Source: Rhizobium johnstonii 3841 (GTDB taxonomy: Bacteria > Pseudomonadota > Alphaproteobacteria > Rhizobiales > Rhizobiaceae). Taken from it: 64,000 bases of DNA. The position numbers and the translations under genes were made by a program. Of this stretch, positions 54,768 through 63,349 are shown piece by piece. Each line of letters begins with the position of its first letter. Within the stretch, counting starts at the first letter, position 1. The stretch spans positions 4,340,501 to 4,404,500 of the forward strand of contig NC_008380.1 of assembly GCF_000009265.1 (NCBI RefSeq), in the 5' to 3' direction. The notes under the pieces were generated by a model. It made no database searches, was not told the origin of the DNA, and saw only the letters and a list, made by a program, of their open reading frames with translations.

Positions 54768-55886
54768 ATGACCGACGCGATCTCCACCCAGAAGCCTATT
54801 CCCGTTACCGTGCTCACCGGTTATCTCGGCGCCGGCAAGACGACGTTGCTCAACCGCATTCTCTCCGAAAATCACGGCAAGAAATACGCGGTCATCGTCA
54901 ATGAATTCGGCGAAATCGGCATCGACAACGACCTGATCGTCGAGTCGGACGAAGAAATCTACGAGATGAACAACGGCTGCGTCTGCTGCACGGTGCGCGG
55001 CGACCTGATCCGCGTTGTCGAAGGCCTGATGCGCCGCCCCGGCCGCTTCGACGGCATCATCGTCGAAACGACCGGCCTTGCCGATCCGGTGCCGGTCGCC
55101 CAGACCTTCTTCATGGATGACGATGTGCGCGCCAAGACCGAGCTCGACGCCGTCGTCGCCCTCGTCGATGCCAAGCACCTGCCGCTGCGCCTGAAGGACA
55201 GCCGCGAGGCCGAAGACCAGATCGCCTTCGCCGACGTCGTCATCATCAACAAGAGCGACCTGGTGACCCCGGAAGAACTTGATGTGATCGAGGATATCGT
55301 CCGCGCCATCAACCCGGCCGCCCGCGTCTACAAGACCAGCCGCTCGGGTGTCGATCTCGCCCGCGTGCTCGATCAGGGCGCCTTCAACCTGGAGCGCGCG
55401 CTCGAAAACGATCCGCATTTCCTGGAGCATGGCCATGACGACCATGTCTGCGGCCCCGATTGCGATCACGACCACCACCGTCATGACCATGATCACGATC
55501 ATCACGGTCATCAGCATGATGACCACGGCCACGACCATCATCACCATGGCGCCCATAACCATGGCGCGATGTCGGCGATCCACGATGTGACAGTGCAGTC
55601 GGTCTCGCTGCGCGGCGGCGAGATGAACCCGGAGCGCTTCTTCCCCTGGATCCAGAAGATCACCCAGACGCAGGGGCCGAATATTCTGCGTCTCAAGGGC
55701 ATCATCGCCTTCAAGGACGATCCCGAGCGTTACGTCGTTCAGGGTGTGCATATGATCATCGAGGGCGACCATCAGCGGCCGTGGAAGGAAGGCGAAAAGC
55801 ACGAGAGCCGTCTCGTCTTCATCGGCCGCGAACTCGACCGCGAGAAGCTCGAAACCTCCTTCAAGGCCTGCGAGGCAGCCGCCTGA
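54768..55886 (+). CDS. CobW/COG0523-family GTPase metallochaperone with His-rich loop
   Basis: 372 residues. P-loop GYLGAGKT (18-25), IVNEFGEIGIDNDLIVES, the metal motif C71-V-C-C74 in NNGCVCC, and NKSD for guanine. Between residues about 220 and 266 is a loop with more than 20 His residues. The C-terminal CobW_C domain begins near VQSVSLRGGEM. The family delivers zinc (ZNG1/ZigA/YeiR type) or cobalt; the His loop and the AT-rich upstream site suggest zinc. It overlaps the WD40 gene by one base (TGATG). Confidence 0.93.
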   Translation: MTDAISTQKPIPVTVLTGYLGAGKTTLLNRILSENHGKKYAVIVNEFGEIGIDNDLIVESDEEIYEMNNGCVCCTVRGDLIRVVEGLMRRPGRFDGIIVETTGLADPVPVAQTFFMDDDVRAKTELDAVVALVDAKHLPLRLKDSREAEDQIAFADVVIINKSDLVTPEELDVIEDIVRAINPAARVYKTSRSGVDLARVLDQGAFNLERALENDPHFLEHGHDDHVCGPDCDHDHHRHDHDHDHHGHQHDDHGHDHHHHGAHNHGAMSAIHDVTVQSVSLRGGEMNPERFFPWIQKITQTQGPNILRLKGIIAFKDDPERYVVQGVHMIIEGDHQRPWKEGEKHESRLVFIGRELDREKLETSFKACEAAA

Positions 55887-56875
55887 TGCCGACAGTTGCA
55901 CCGCTTGATCTCGACGGCCATGTTCTGGCCGTCGAATTTTTAGGTGATGTTCCCTTCTTCGCAAGCGCAAACGGTACATACCACCGGCTGGACGGCGGCG
56001 ACAGGGTTTCCGAAGCCCATCAGGGCATGCTCACTGCCATCCGCGATCCCTACAGCGAGAGCCTGATTTCGGGCGGCGAGGACGGCAAGGTGCTGCGCAT
56101 TGCCGCCGACGGCAGCGTCAGCGAGATCGCGACCGCGCCGCGCAAGTGGATTTCGCAGGTGGCAGCCGGCCCGCAGGGCGCCGTGGCCTATTCCTACGGC
56201 AAGAGTTCGCTGGTTCGCCTTGCCGATGGCACGACCAAGGAATTCCCCGAGGAGCGCACCGTCGAAGGCCTTGCCTTTGCGCCGAAGGGGCTGCGCATCG
56301 CGGCCGCGCGTTACAACGGCGTGTCGCTGCACTGGATCGGCATGAATGCCAAGCCGATCGATCTGGAATGGAAGGGTGCGCATACCGGCGTCACCTTCTC
56401 GCCTGATGGCAATTTCCTCGTCACCTCGATGCAGGAAAACGCATTGCACGGCTGGAAGCTCGACATCAAGCCTGGCACCGAAGCCCGCCATATGCGCATG
56501 ACCGGCTACCCCTCCAAGGTGAAATCGCTCTCCTGGTCGGTCAAGGGCAAGTGGCTCGCGTCTTCGGGCGCGCCTGCGGCAATTGTCTGGCCCTTCCAGG
56601 GCAAGGACGGGCCGATGGGCAAGGCGCCGCTGGAGCTCGGCACCCGCGCCAATATCATGGCGACCGCGGTGAAATTCCATCCGCTCGAGGACATCCTCGC
56701 CATCGGCTTCATCGACGGCATGATCCTGGCCGTGCGCATCGCCGACAGCAAGGAAGCGCTGCTGCGCCGACCCGGCAAGGGTGCGATCACGGCGATGAGC
56801 TGGAGCAAAAACGGCAAGCTGCTCGCCTTCGGCTCCGAAGCCGGCGATTGTGGTGTCATCGATATTTCGGCTTGA
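55886..56875 (+). CDS. WD40-repeat beta-propeller protein
   Basis: 329 residues without signal peptide. Repeated blade-like units include LISGGEDGKVLRIAADGSVS, VTFSPDGNFLVTSMQENALH and MSWSKNGKLLAFGSEAGDCG. The ATG at 55886 overlaps the CobW stop, so production is coupled. The pairing of a COG0523 GTPase with a WD40 protein recurs in alphaproteobacteria and suggests the propeller is a partner or target of the metallochaperone (inference). The long frame upstream of 55886 is the CobW shadow. Confidence 0.87.
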   Translation: MPTVAPLDLDGHVLAVEFLGDVPFFASANGTYHRLDGGDRVSEAHQGMLTAIRDPYSESLISGGEDGKVLRIAADGSVSEIATAPRKWISQVAAGPQGAVAYSYGKSSLVRLADGTTKEFPEERTVEGLAFAPKGLRIAAARYNGVSLHWIGMNAKPIDLEWKGAHTGVTFSPDGNFLVTSMQENALHGWKLDIKPGTEARHMRMTGYPSKVKSLSWSVKGKWLASSGAPAAIVWPFQGKDGPMGKAPLELGTRANIMATAVKFHPLEDILAIGFIDGMILAVRIADSKEALLRRPGKGAITAMSWSKNGKLLAFGSEAGDCGVIDISA

Positions 56876-56881
56876 GGCCCG

Positions 56882-57388
56882 TTGCCGACAATGGACAACG
56901 CCCTGGTGGAACCCGAAATCGTGGCGCTGACGGCCGACCACATGCAAGCCGCAGCCGGAATCAGACGTGTCGCCCTGTGGCAACGGCTGCCCTGGCTGCC
57001 GGATGTGCATACGCCCGAGGAAGAGGAGCAGTACTGGCGCATGCATCTGCTGCCGAATTGCTCCATTCTCGGCGCTGCCATGGGCAACCGGCTCGTCGGT
57101 GTCATCGCCTATGGCGACAACTGGATAGAGCAGCTTTACGTTCTCCCCGGTTTCCAGGGCATGGGCATCGGCTCTTCACTCCTCGGCTGCGCCAAGGAGG
57201 AGATGAACGAGATCAGTCTCTGGACGTTTAGGCGTAATGCAGGCGCTCGGAGCTTCTACGAACGGCACGGTTTTACCGCCGAAAGGGAGACCGATGGCGC
57301 CGACAACGAAGAACGGGAGCCTGATGTGCTCTATCATTGGCGCCGGCTTCCGGAGCGGACAGTTCGCCTGCAACCGCGGGACGGCTAG
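56882..57388 (+). CDS. GNAT-family N-acetyltransferase
   Basis: 168 residues. The acetyl-CoA site is IEQLYVLPGFQGMGIGSSLL and the C-terminal motif is RNAGARSFYERHGFTAER, typical of GNATs. A TTG at 56882 lies four bases after GAGG; an ATG at 56891 would shorten it by three residues. It follows the WD40 gene by six bases, so it is probably the third gene of that operon. The TAG stop (57386-57388) lies at the junction with the insertion sequence. The acceptor is unknown. Confidence 0.85.
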   Translation: MPTMDNALVEPEIVALTADHMQAAAGIRRVALWQRLPWLPDVHTPEEEEQYWRMHLLPNCSILGAAMGNRLVGVIAYGDNWIEQLYVLPGFQGMGIGSSLLGCAKEEMNEISLWTFRRNAGARSFYERHGFTAERETDGADNEEREPDVLYHWRRLPERTVRLQPRDG

Positions 57389-57389
57389 A

Positions 57390-59060
57390 CTAGTGCCCGT
57401 CCATAAACGGTAAACTGCTGAAATTATTGCGGGAATCGCGCAATCTCCGCGGGCAAAGCCCGGCGGTTTCAGGTATACTTTAGATCAAGCTACTGATTCT
57501 AAGGACAAACCCGTAACCGCCGGAGCCGACAATGCGCCAAGAACGCACGGTCCAAACCAGTGTATTCGATCTTTTCGCCGAACACGAGATCGGTCGTGAA
57601 CTGAGGGCGATGTCGCAATGGCTGGATGAGCATGGCGATTTGCTCGGGCTGGTGACGCGGGACCTGCGCCGACATGGTCTCAAGGAGACCGGCCGCGAGG
57701 GGCTGCCGGCCGAGGCTGTGCTGCGTTGCGCGCTGCTCAAGCAGCATCGCCAGTTGAGTTATCAGGAGTTGGCCTTCCATCTCGAAGACTCCGCCTCGTT
57801 CCGAGCCTTTGCCCGGCTGCCGTGGGGGTGGAGCCCGAAGAAGTCGGTCTTGCACAAGACGATCAGTGCGATCCGGGCGCAAACCTTTGAAGAGATCAAC
57901 CGGGTACTGCTGGCGAGCGCCCGGCAGGAGAAGCTGGAAAGTGGCAAGGTCCTGCGTGTGGACAGCACCGTCACCGCCGCACTGATCCATGAGCCGAGTG
58001 ACAGCAGCCTGTTATGGGACGCCGTACGGGTAATGGTGCGGCTGTTGCAGCAGGCAGATGCACTGGGTAGTGCCATCCCATGGCACGACCACCGCCGCGC
58101 GGCGAAGAAGCGATCCCGGGCGATCGAATATACCCGCGGCCGTCCCAAACGGATCAAGTACTACCGCGAACTGCTCAAGATCACGCGCACCACCTTGAGC
58201 TATCTGCAGCAGGCGAGTGAACAGTTGCCCCTGACGGCGGGCCTGGCCGGCGAGCTATGGCAGGCCCAGCTCCGCCGCTACCGGCCGCTGATCGAGCGGA
58301 TCATCGCCCAGACCGAACGGCGGGTCCTGGCCGGCGAGGCGGTGCCGGCTGGCGAGAAACTGGTGAGCCTGTTCGAGCCGCATGCCGACATCATCGTCAA
58401 GGGCAGCCGTGATGTCGACTACGGCCACAAACTCAATCTGACCACCGGCAGAAGCGGACTGATCCTTGACCTCGTCGTGGAAGCCGGCAACCCGGCCGAT
58501 AGCGAACGGTTGCAGCCAATGCTGGAACGCCACATCGCTTTCTATGGCGCGGCGCCACGTCAGGCGGCCGCCGACGGCGGCTATGCCAGCCGCACCAATC
58601 TGAGCCAGGCCAAAGCCTGGGGCATTCGCGACATGGCCTTCCACAAGAAGTGCGGCCTCAAGATCGAAGACATGGTCAAGAGCCGCTGGGTCTATCGCAA
58701 GCTCAGAAACTTCCGCGCCGGCATCGAGGCCGGCATCTCTTGCCTGAAACGCGCTTATGGCTTGGGGCGCTGCACCTGGCGTGGGCTCGACCACTTCAAG
58801 GCTTATGTCTGGTCCTCGGTGGTCGCTTACAATCTCGCCCTCTTCGCCCGCCTCAGGCCGACCTGACGCCCCTCATCTGGCAGCGCTCACAGCACGCCCG
58901 GCAAGCCTCGGCCGATACTCCATGATCCCATTGCCGCCAAATCGCTCTTCCGGCCTCAATCTGCATCGCCTTGTGCCAGCACGTCCTCCAAAAATACGCC
59001 TCAGCCGGCAAACAACCTTTGAAAAACCCGGAAAAACAGGCGTTTATGGACGGGCACTAG
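57390..59060 (+). mobile_element. Complete insertion sequence (ISNCY-type), about 1.67 kb
   Basis: Perfect 20-base terminal inverted repeats: 57390-57409 (CTAGTGCCCGTCCATAAACG) and its exact complement at 59041-59060. The flanks share CTAGACTA (57385-57392 and 59057-59064), which overlaps the repeat tips. The duplication can be read as GAC (3 bp) if the element starts at TAGTGCCC, or TAGACTA (7 bp) if it starts at GTGCCC. One transposase gene fills the element. Intact ends and ORF suggest a recent, possibly active insertion. Confidence 0.88.
57532..58866 (+). CDS. IS transposase, DDE type
   Basis: 444 residues. N-terminal DNA-binding part with LPAEAVLRCALLKQHRQLSY, ELAFHLEDSASFRAFARLP. Likely catalytic triad D144 (RVDSTVTAA), D348 (AADGGYASR) and E399 (RAGIEAGISCLKRAYG). 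It resembles transposases filed under ISNCY in rhizobia and Bradyrhizobium. The reading frame is uninterrupted and lies about 140 bases inside the left end; about 180 bases separate its stop from the right end. Confidence 0.9.
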   Translation: MRQERTVQTSVFDLFAEHEIGRELRAMSQWLDEHGDLLGLVTRDLRRHGLKETGREGLPAEAVLRCALLKQHRQLSYQELAFHLEDSASFRAFARLPWGWSPKKSVLHKTISAIRAQTFEEINRVLLASARQEKLESGKVLRVDSTVTAALIHEPSDSSLLWDAVRVMVRLLQQADALGSAIPWHDHRRAAKKRSRAIEYTRGRPKRIKYYRELLKITRTTLSYLQQASEQLPLTAGLAGELWQAQLRRYRPLIERIIAQTERRVLAGEAVPAGEKLVSLFEPHADIIVKGSRDVDYGHKLNLTTGRSGLILDLVVEAGNPADSERLQPMLERHIAFYGAAPRQAAADGGYASRTNLSQAKAWGIRDMAFHKKCGLKIEDMVKSRWVYRKLRNFRAGIEAGISCLKRAYGLGRCTWRGLDHFKAYVWSSVVAYNLALFARLRPT

Positions 59061-59156
59061 ACTATAATCAGGGCTTCCCAAATGCCTTACCCGGGCGAAA
59101 CATGAACCACACCGGAGGCGCTTTGCGCGCCGCCCAGGCTGACATAGGAAACGGAA

Positions 59157-59975
59157 ATGTCGAAATCGACCGGCCTCGGTTTAGCCGGGCAACAGCCGCA
59201 GCCTTTGGGTGATGCATCCGTCTGGACCGTGATCCGCGCCGAGGCGACCGAGCTTGCCGCGCGCGAGCCGATATTGCGGCAGCTGCTTGCCGCTGACGTA
59301 ACCGACACTGCCGGCAACGATGAGATCATCGCCCGCGTGCTGGCCGCGCGGCTCTCCGTAGCGCAGGTGGAAACGAGTGATCTGTTCGATCTCATCCTGT
59401 CCGCACTTGATGACGATATCATGCGCAAGGTCGAGGCGGATCTCATCGCCGTGCGCGAGCGCGATCCGGCCTGCACGACATTTCTGCACGCGCTTCTCAA
59501 TCTGAAGGGCTTTCATGCCCTTGAGACGCATCGCATCGCCCATGCGCTCTGGATCGCCGGCCGTCCGGAGATCGCCAGTTGGCTCGCCAATCTCGTTTCG
59601 CTGGTCTTCGGCCCTGATATCCATCCGGCGGCACGGATCGGCGCATCCATCATGCTCGACCACGGTTCGGGCATCGTCATCGGCGAAACGGCTGTCATCG
59701 AGGATGAAGTGTCTATCCTGCAGAACGTCACGCTCGGCGGCACCGGCAAGGAGACCGGCGACCGCCACCCGAAGATCCGCCACGGCGTGATGATCGGCGC
59801 CGGCGCCAAGATCCTCGGCAATATCGAAATCGGCGCCTTCAGCAAGGTCGCCGCCGGCAGCGTCGTGCTCAAGTCGGTTCCCACGCATTGCACGGTCGCC
59901 GGCGTGCCGGCAACGGTCGTGCGCATCCACCGCGCCGACGAAATCCCGGCCGAGACGATGGATCAGAATATCTAG
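59157..59975 (+). CDS. cysE: Serine O-acetyltransferase
   Basis: 272 residues. The N-terminal helical domain includes RDPACTTFLHALLNLKGFHA, then the left-handed beta helix with FGPDIHPAARIGASIMLDHG, the catalytic His in LDHGSGIVIGETAVI, TLGGTGKETGDRHPKI and the C-terminal GVPATVVR. It makes O-acetylserine for cysteine synthesis. The ATG follows AGGAAACGGA and lies about 100 bases after the IS right end, so the insertion could affect its promoter. The stop TAG (59973-59975) is the first triplet of a repeat. Confidence 0.95.
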   Translation: MSKSTGLGLAGQQPQPLGDASVWTVIRAEATELAAREPILRQLLAADVTDTAGNDEIIARVLAARLSVAQVETSDLFDLILSALDDDIMRKVEADLIAVRERDPACTTFLHALLNLKGFHALETHRIAHALWIAGRPEIASWLANLVSLVFGPDIHPAARIGASIMLDHGSGIVIGETAVIEDEVSILQNVTLGGTGKETGDRHPKIRHGVMIGAGAKILGNIEIGAFSKVAAGSVVLKSVPTHCTVAGVPATVVRIHRADEIPAETMDQNI

Positions 59976-60046
59976 GGCAATTCCAGCAAAAGTGCGCAGC
60001 GGCTTTGCGTCCGGAATTGCGCAAAGGCAAAAAGATAGAGCCGTTT
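59973..60046 (+). repeat. Rhizobial intergenic palindromic repeat starting at the cysE stop
   Basis: It begins TAGGGCAATTCCAGCAAAAG and has a perfect stem GCAATTCC / GGAATTGC (59977-59984 with 60013-60020) around GTGCGCAGCGGCTTTGCGTC. It then continues through GCAAAGGCAAAAAGATAGAGC. I recognise this as a very frequent intergenic repeat type in Rhizobium; it is different from copies A-D. It may also serve as a terminator between convergent genes. Confidence 0.7.
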
Positions 60047-60071
60047 CGAGAGAGGAACAGTCGCCCCGTTC

Positions 60072-61229
60072 CTACGCAGCTTGTTGATTTTCTCCAAAGA
60101 CTTCGACCCGGTTGCGGCCTTCACGCTTCGAACGGTAGAGCGCCTCGTCCGCCTTCTGCATCAGCCGCTCAAAATCTTCGCCGCTTTCCGCACGCGCGGC
60201 AACACCGACGCTCAGCGTCGGAAAGACTGCCAGATCCGGCCGCTGCATGACGGCGGCGGCGAAGGCGAGACGGATGCGCTCGGCAATTGCCACCGCATCC
60301 TCCCGGGAAACGTTTTTCAGCACCGCCAGGAATTCATCCCCTCCTTGACGGGCAAGCAGATCGTCGGAGCGCATGATGCCTCGCGAAACACTGGCGAAAA
60401 GCCGCAGGATGTCGTCGCCGGCTGCATGGCCATGCCTGTCGTTCAGTTGCTTGAAATGATCGATATCGATGATCAGCAGCGATGCCGGCTGGGAACCGAG
60501 GGCCGGCAGATGCTGGGCAAGGCCGCCGCGATTGAGCGCGCCGGTCAGCGGATCGTGGTGAGCGAGTTCCGTCAGCTGATTTCGGCTGCGCTCGGCGGCC
60601 ATCAGCACCATCGCCATGCTGCGAAGCATGATGAACGCGACCGCCGACACCGCCATCCAGCTGTGAATTGCACTGCTGCCGAAAGGATCCGGCCCGCCGA
60701 TCTCACCGGTCGCCGCGAGAATGCTGCGAACCGCAAAGATCCCCGCAGTGCAGGCGTAGAGGCCGACAAGCAAGGCTGCCGAATAAAGCCTCTCGCGCCG
60801 GACAATGCTGATCGCCTCCCTTGCAACGGCAAGATCGCAGAGGCAGCAGATGACGGAGACGTAGAGGAGCCTCGCCGAGACTGACGATGGATCGCTGACG
60901 ATGAGGACGACAGGAACGCTGACGAGCAAGATGGCAAGCCAGAAAGTGCGCTGGTCGAGCGCTCGTCCCGAAAAAACGCGCACGGCAAAGAACATCAGCA
61001 TGTAGCCGGCGATGGTGACGATATTGCCGCCGTCGACCGAGACCGCGTAGGGAACGAGATTGCGCAGCGCGACGAGAAACGAGCCGACACCGACAAGAAG
61101 GTTGCTCAAGCCCCACCACAGCGGCCACCTCTCGAAGCGACCCGTCGCATAGGCCGCAAGCTGGAGAATGCCCAGCACAAAACAGCTCACGGCAACAATG
61201 AAATAGATTGTCCTGAGATCCAGCAGCAT
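60072..61229 (-). CDS. Membrane diguanylate cyclase (GGDEF)
   Basis: 385 residues. About six membrane helices occupy residues 8-208. The GGDEF domain (about 222-380) has an intact active site GGDEF (296-300) and an inhibitory site RSDD (287-290) at the right distance, plus IDIDHFKQLNDRHGH. It should synthesise c-di-GMP with product feedback inhibition. It is convergent with cysE, alone on its strand, and contrasts with the degenerate GGDEF of the protein at 43.8-46.1 kb. Confidence 0.94.
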   Translation of the reverse strand: MLLDLRTIYFIVAVSCFVLGILQLAAYATGRFERWPLWWGLSNLLVGVGSFLVALRNLVPYAVSVDGGNIVTIAGYMLMFFAVRVFSGRALDQRTFWLAILLVSVPVVLIVSDPSSVSARLLYVSVICCLCDLAVAREAISIVRRERLYSAALLVGLYACTAGIFAVRSILAATGEIGGPDPFGSSAIHSWMAVSAVAFIMLRSMAMVLMAAERSRNQLTELAHHDPLTGALNRGGLAQHLPALGSQPASLLIIDIDHFKQLNDRHGHAAGDDILRLFASVSRGIMRSDDLLARQGGDEFLAVLKNVSREDAVAIAERIRLAFAAAVMQRPDLAVFPTLSVGVAARAESGEDFERLMQKADEALYRSKREGRNRVEVFGENQQAA

Positions 61230-61384
61230 GGCGCTTTCCCGAAATTCTCGCGGAACTTACAGGAAGCGTTTTGCGGTTTGATTGGAGCCTTCGCTAAAAA
61301 TTTAACGATCGCGGTTTTTCCCCGCTGCATAATTCAAAATCCCACAGCACCCTTGGCGCTTGTGAAAGACGCCTGGCCCTGCCG

Positions 61385-62413
61385 TCAAGCGGCCCGCACC
61401 GAGCCGATGATGTCCGCCAACAGACCGTGCAGCAAGTCCCTGTAGCCGTTTCGGGCAGACGGACCGCTCTCTTCCGAGGTCATGACGACAGTGAGATCGA
61501 GCGACGGCACGATGTAGAGCATCTGCCCGCCATATCCCCAGGCGAAATGCACCTGCTCGCCGCCGATCTGCCGCGTGAACCAGCCATAGCCATATTCATC
61601 GCCGGAGAAGCGCGAGTTGGTTCGCTGCTGCCACGACTGGGAGATCCAGTCGGCAGGGACGATCTGGCGGCCGTCGGCGGTCTTGCCGCCGTTACGGTAG
61701 AGTTCGCCGAAGGCAAGCAGGGACCGGGCGCTCATCGCCATCTGATTGCCGCCGAGATAGATGCCCTGCGGATCGCGCTCCCATGCGCCAATGCGGAAAC
61801 CGTCGACAGGACCCAGCCATTCGCGCGCCAACACCAGCGTCGGCCGCCGGCCGACCTTGGTGAGAATGGCCGACAGCAGATGCGTGGAGGCGGTGGAATA
61901 GAGCATCTCGCCACCGGGCTGATCGACGAAAGGCTGCGACAGCGCAAAGCGCACCCAGTTGCGCGAGGAGACCCAGCGGCCGTAATTCGCCCCCGACATA
62001 CGACCGAGCCCGGCCTGCATGGAGAGAAGATTGCCGATGGTGATGTCGTTGATGCGCGGGTCGGGCGTTACAGGGAGATCGGCCTTGAGAATCGGCGCGA
62101 TCTTCTGGTCCGGCCCCTCGAGCAGGCCTTTGTCGATGGCGATACCGACCAGCGCCGAGATGATCGACTTCGAAGCGGATTTGATATTGGTCGATTCCGA
62201 GGGCGAATGACCATGGAACCCACGTTCGCTGAGCACGCGTCCGTCGCGAGCGACAATCACCGTCTTGAGAGGCCTCATCGCGGGGTCGCTCGCCGCGCGA
62301 TCGAGACGCGGACCAAGCCCGCCGACGGCGGAAGCCGTGCTCTGGGCAGCCGCCGGCCCCGTTGCGGCAAGCGGCAGGCAGAAGAAAAGCAGAAGGGAAA
62401 GAAGGCGGATCAT
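61385..62413 (-). CDS. Secreted serine hydrolase, beta-lactamase (class C-like) family
   Basis: 342 residues from ATG 62413. Signal peptide about 1-24 (LLSLLLFFCLPLAATGPAAA). Active-site S79-x-x-K82 in IKSASKSIISALVGIA, YSTASTH as the Tyr motif, and HFAWGYGGQM in place of the KTG strand. It belongs to the serine hydrolase/6-aminohexanoate-dimer hydrolase and esterase group rather than a resistance beta-lactamase. The frame extends to 62545 but that part has no signal peptide. Confidence 0.87.
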   Translation of the reverse strand: MIRLLSLLLFFCLPLAATGPAAAQSTASAVGGLGPRLDRAASDPAMRPLKTVIVARDGRVLSERGFHGHSPSESTNIKSASKSIISALVGIAIDKGLLEGPDQKIAPILKADLPVTPDPRINDITIGNLLSMQAGLGRMSGANYGRWVSSRNWVRFALSQPFVDQPGGEMLYSTASTHLLSAILTKVGRRPTLVLAREWLGPVDGFRIGAWERDPQGIYLGGNQMAMSARSLLAFGELYRNGGKTADGRQIVPADWISQSWQQRTNSRFSGDEYGYGWFTRQIGGEQVHFAWGYGGQMLYIVPSLDLTVVMTSEESGPSARNGYRDLLHGLLADIIGSVRAA

Positions 62414-62664
62414 GCGACGCAAGATAGGATATCGCCGCGATATGTTCGCGGGCCGGCGACCCATTTCACGCAATTGTGTTTCCGCGTGCTGCCGGCGCCT
62501 TATCGAAACTTGATGCCAGGAGGACAATCCGCGCCGCAACCACACCAGGCCCGCCAGCCTGCGTGGTCAAACGGCGCGGATATTACCAGCCGGGGGAAAA
62601 TTCCCAACCTGGCCGGCCGGTCGGCGCAGCCTTACGGTTCCGCGCGTCTTCTCGGGCCGATGCG

Positions 62665-63255
62665 CTAGGCTACGCGGCGAACCGGCGCGCTGGCCAGCAT
62701 GCGTCCCGAGGGGACGATCATGCCGGCCGCGCCGTCAAGCCAACCTTCCGTGAGCTCGAGCGCCAGAAAGCGCGAGCGTTCGAACGGACCCGGCATGACA
62801 AGATGACGAGCCTTTTCGGCAAAGAAGCCGAAGCGCTCGTAATAGGCAGCATCGCCGACGAGCAGGACGGCGCCGTGCCCGCGCTTCTTCGCTTCGAGGA
62901 TCGCCGCACGCATCAGCGCCGAGCCGATGCCCTTGCCGCCCTGATGGGGCGCAACGGCGAGCGGTCCGAGCAGCAGCGCATTGATCGGCGTGCCTTCGTC
63001 ATTGACGCCGGCCTCGATGTTCCAGAGCCGCACCGAGCCGATGACATGGCCGTCGCGATCGCGCGCGACGAGTGCAAGGCCCTCGGCCGGGACGCGGTTG
63101 CGGCGGATCTTCTCCGACGACTTCTTGCGGCGATCCGGGCCCATGACGCGGTCGAGCAGGTTTTCACGCGCAACGACATCCGAGGGATTTTCGGCATCGA
63201 TGGCGAAAGTGGTAGGCGCAAAGAATGCGCGGACAGAATCAAGAACAGCGGCCAT
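62665..63255 (-). CDS. GNAT-family N-acetyltransferase, YhbS-like
   Basis: 196 residues. The acetyl-CoA loop is LGPLAVAPHQGGKGIGSALM, followed by GAVLLVGDAAYYERFGFFAE as in YhbS-type acetyltransferases. It lies 94 bases upstream of the decarboxylase stop region, on the same strand and downstream of that gene, so the two may be read together. The substrate is not evident. Confidence 0.9.
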   Translation of the reverse strand: MAAVLDSVRAFFAPTTFAIDAENPSDVVARENLLDRVMGPDRRKKSSEKIRRNRVPAEGLALVARDRDGHVIGSVRLWNIEAGVNDEGTPINALLLGPLAVAPHQGGKGIGSALMRAAILEAKKRGHGAVLLVGDAAYYERFGFFAEKARHLVMPGPFERSRFLALELTEGWLDGAAGMIVPSGRMLASAPVRRVA

Positions 63256-63349
63256 CTTGGCCTCCCGTACCCAATACCGTTATCAGCGGCGATGAAGGAA
63301 AATTGTGGAGTTGCCGCCCCGGCTGGTTACGGGGCCGGCGGAAACGACC

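Noticed and set aside
57390..59060. IS as the edge of a genomic island or composite transposon
   Set aside because: Only one copy is present, with chromosomal housekeeping genes on both sides and no integrase or tRNA attachment site.
61385..62413. Beta-lactamase-family protein as an antibiotic-resistance gene
   Set aside because: Motifs fit the broad serine hydrolase/esterase group, with WGYGG in place of a canonical KTG; nothing indicates resistance.
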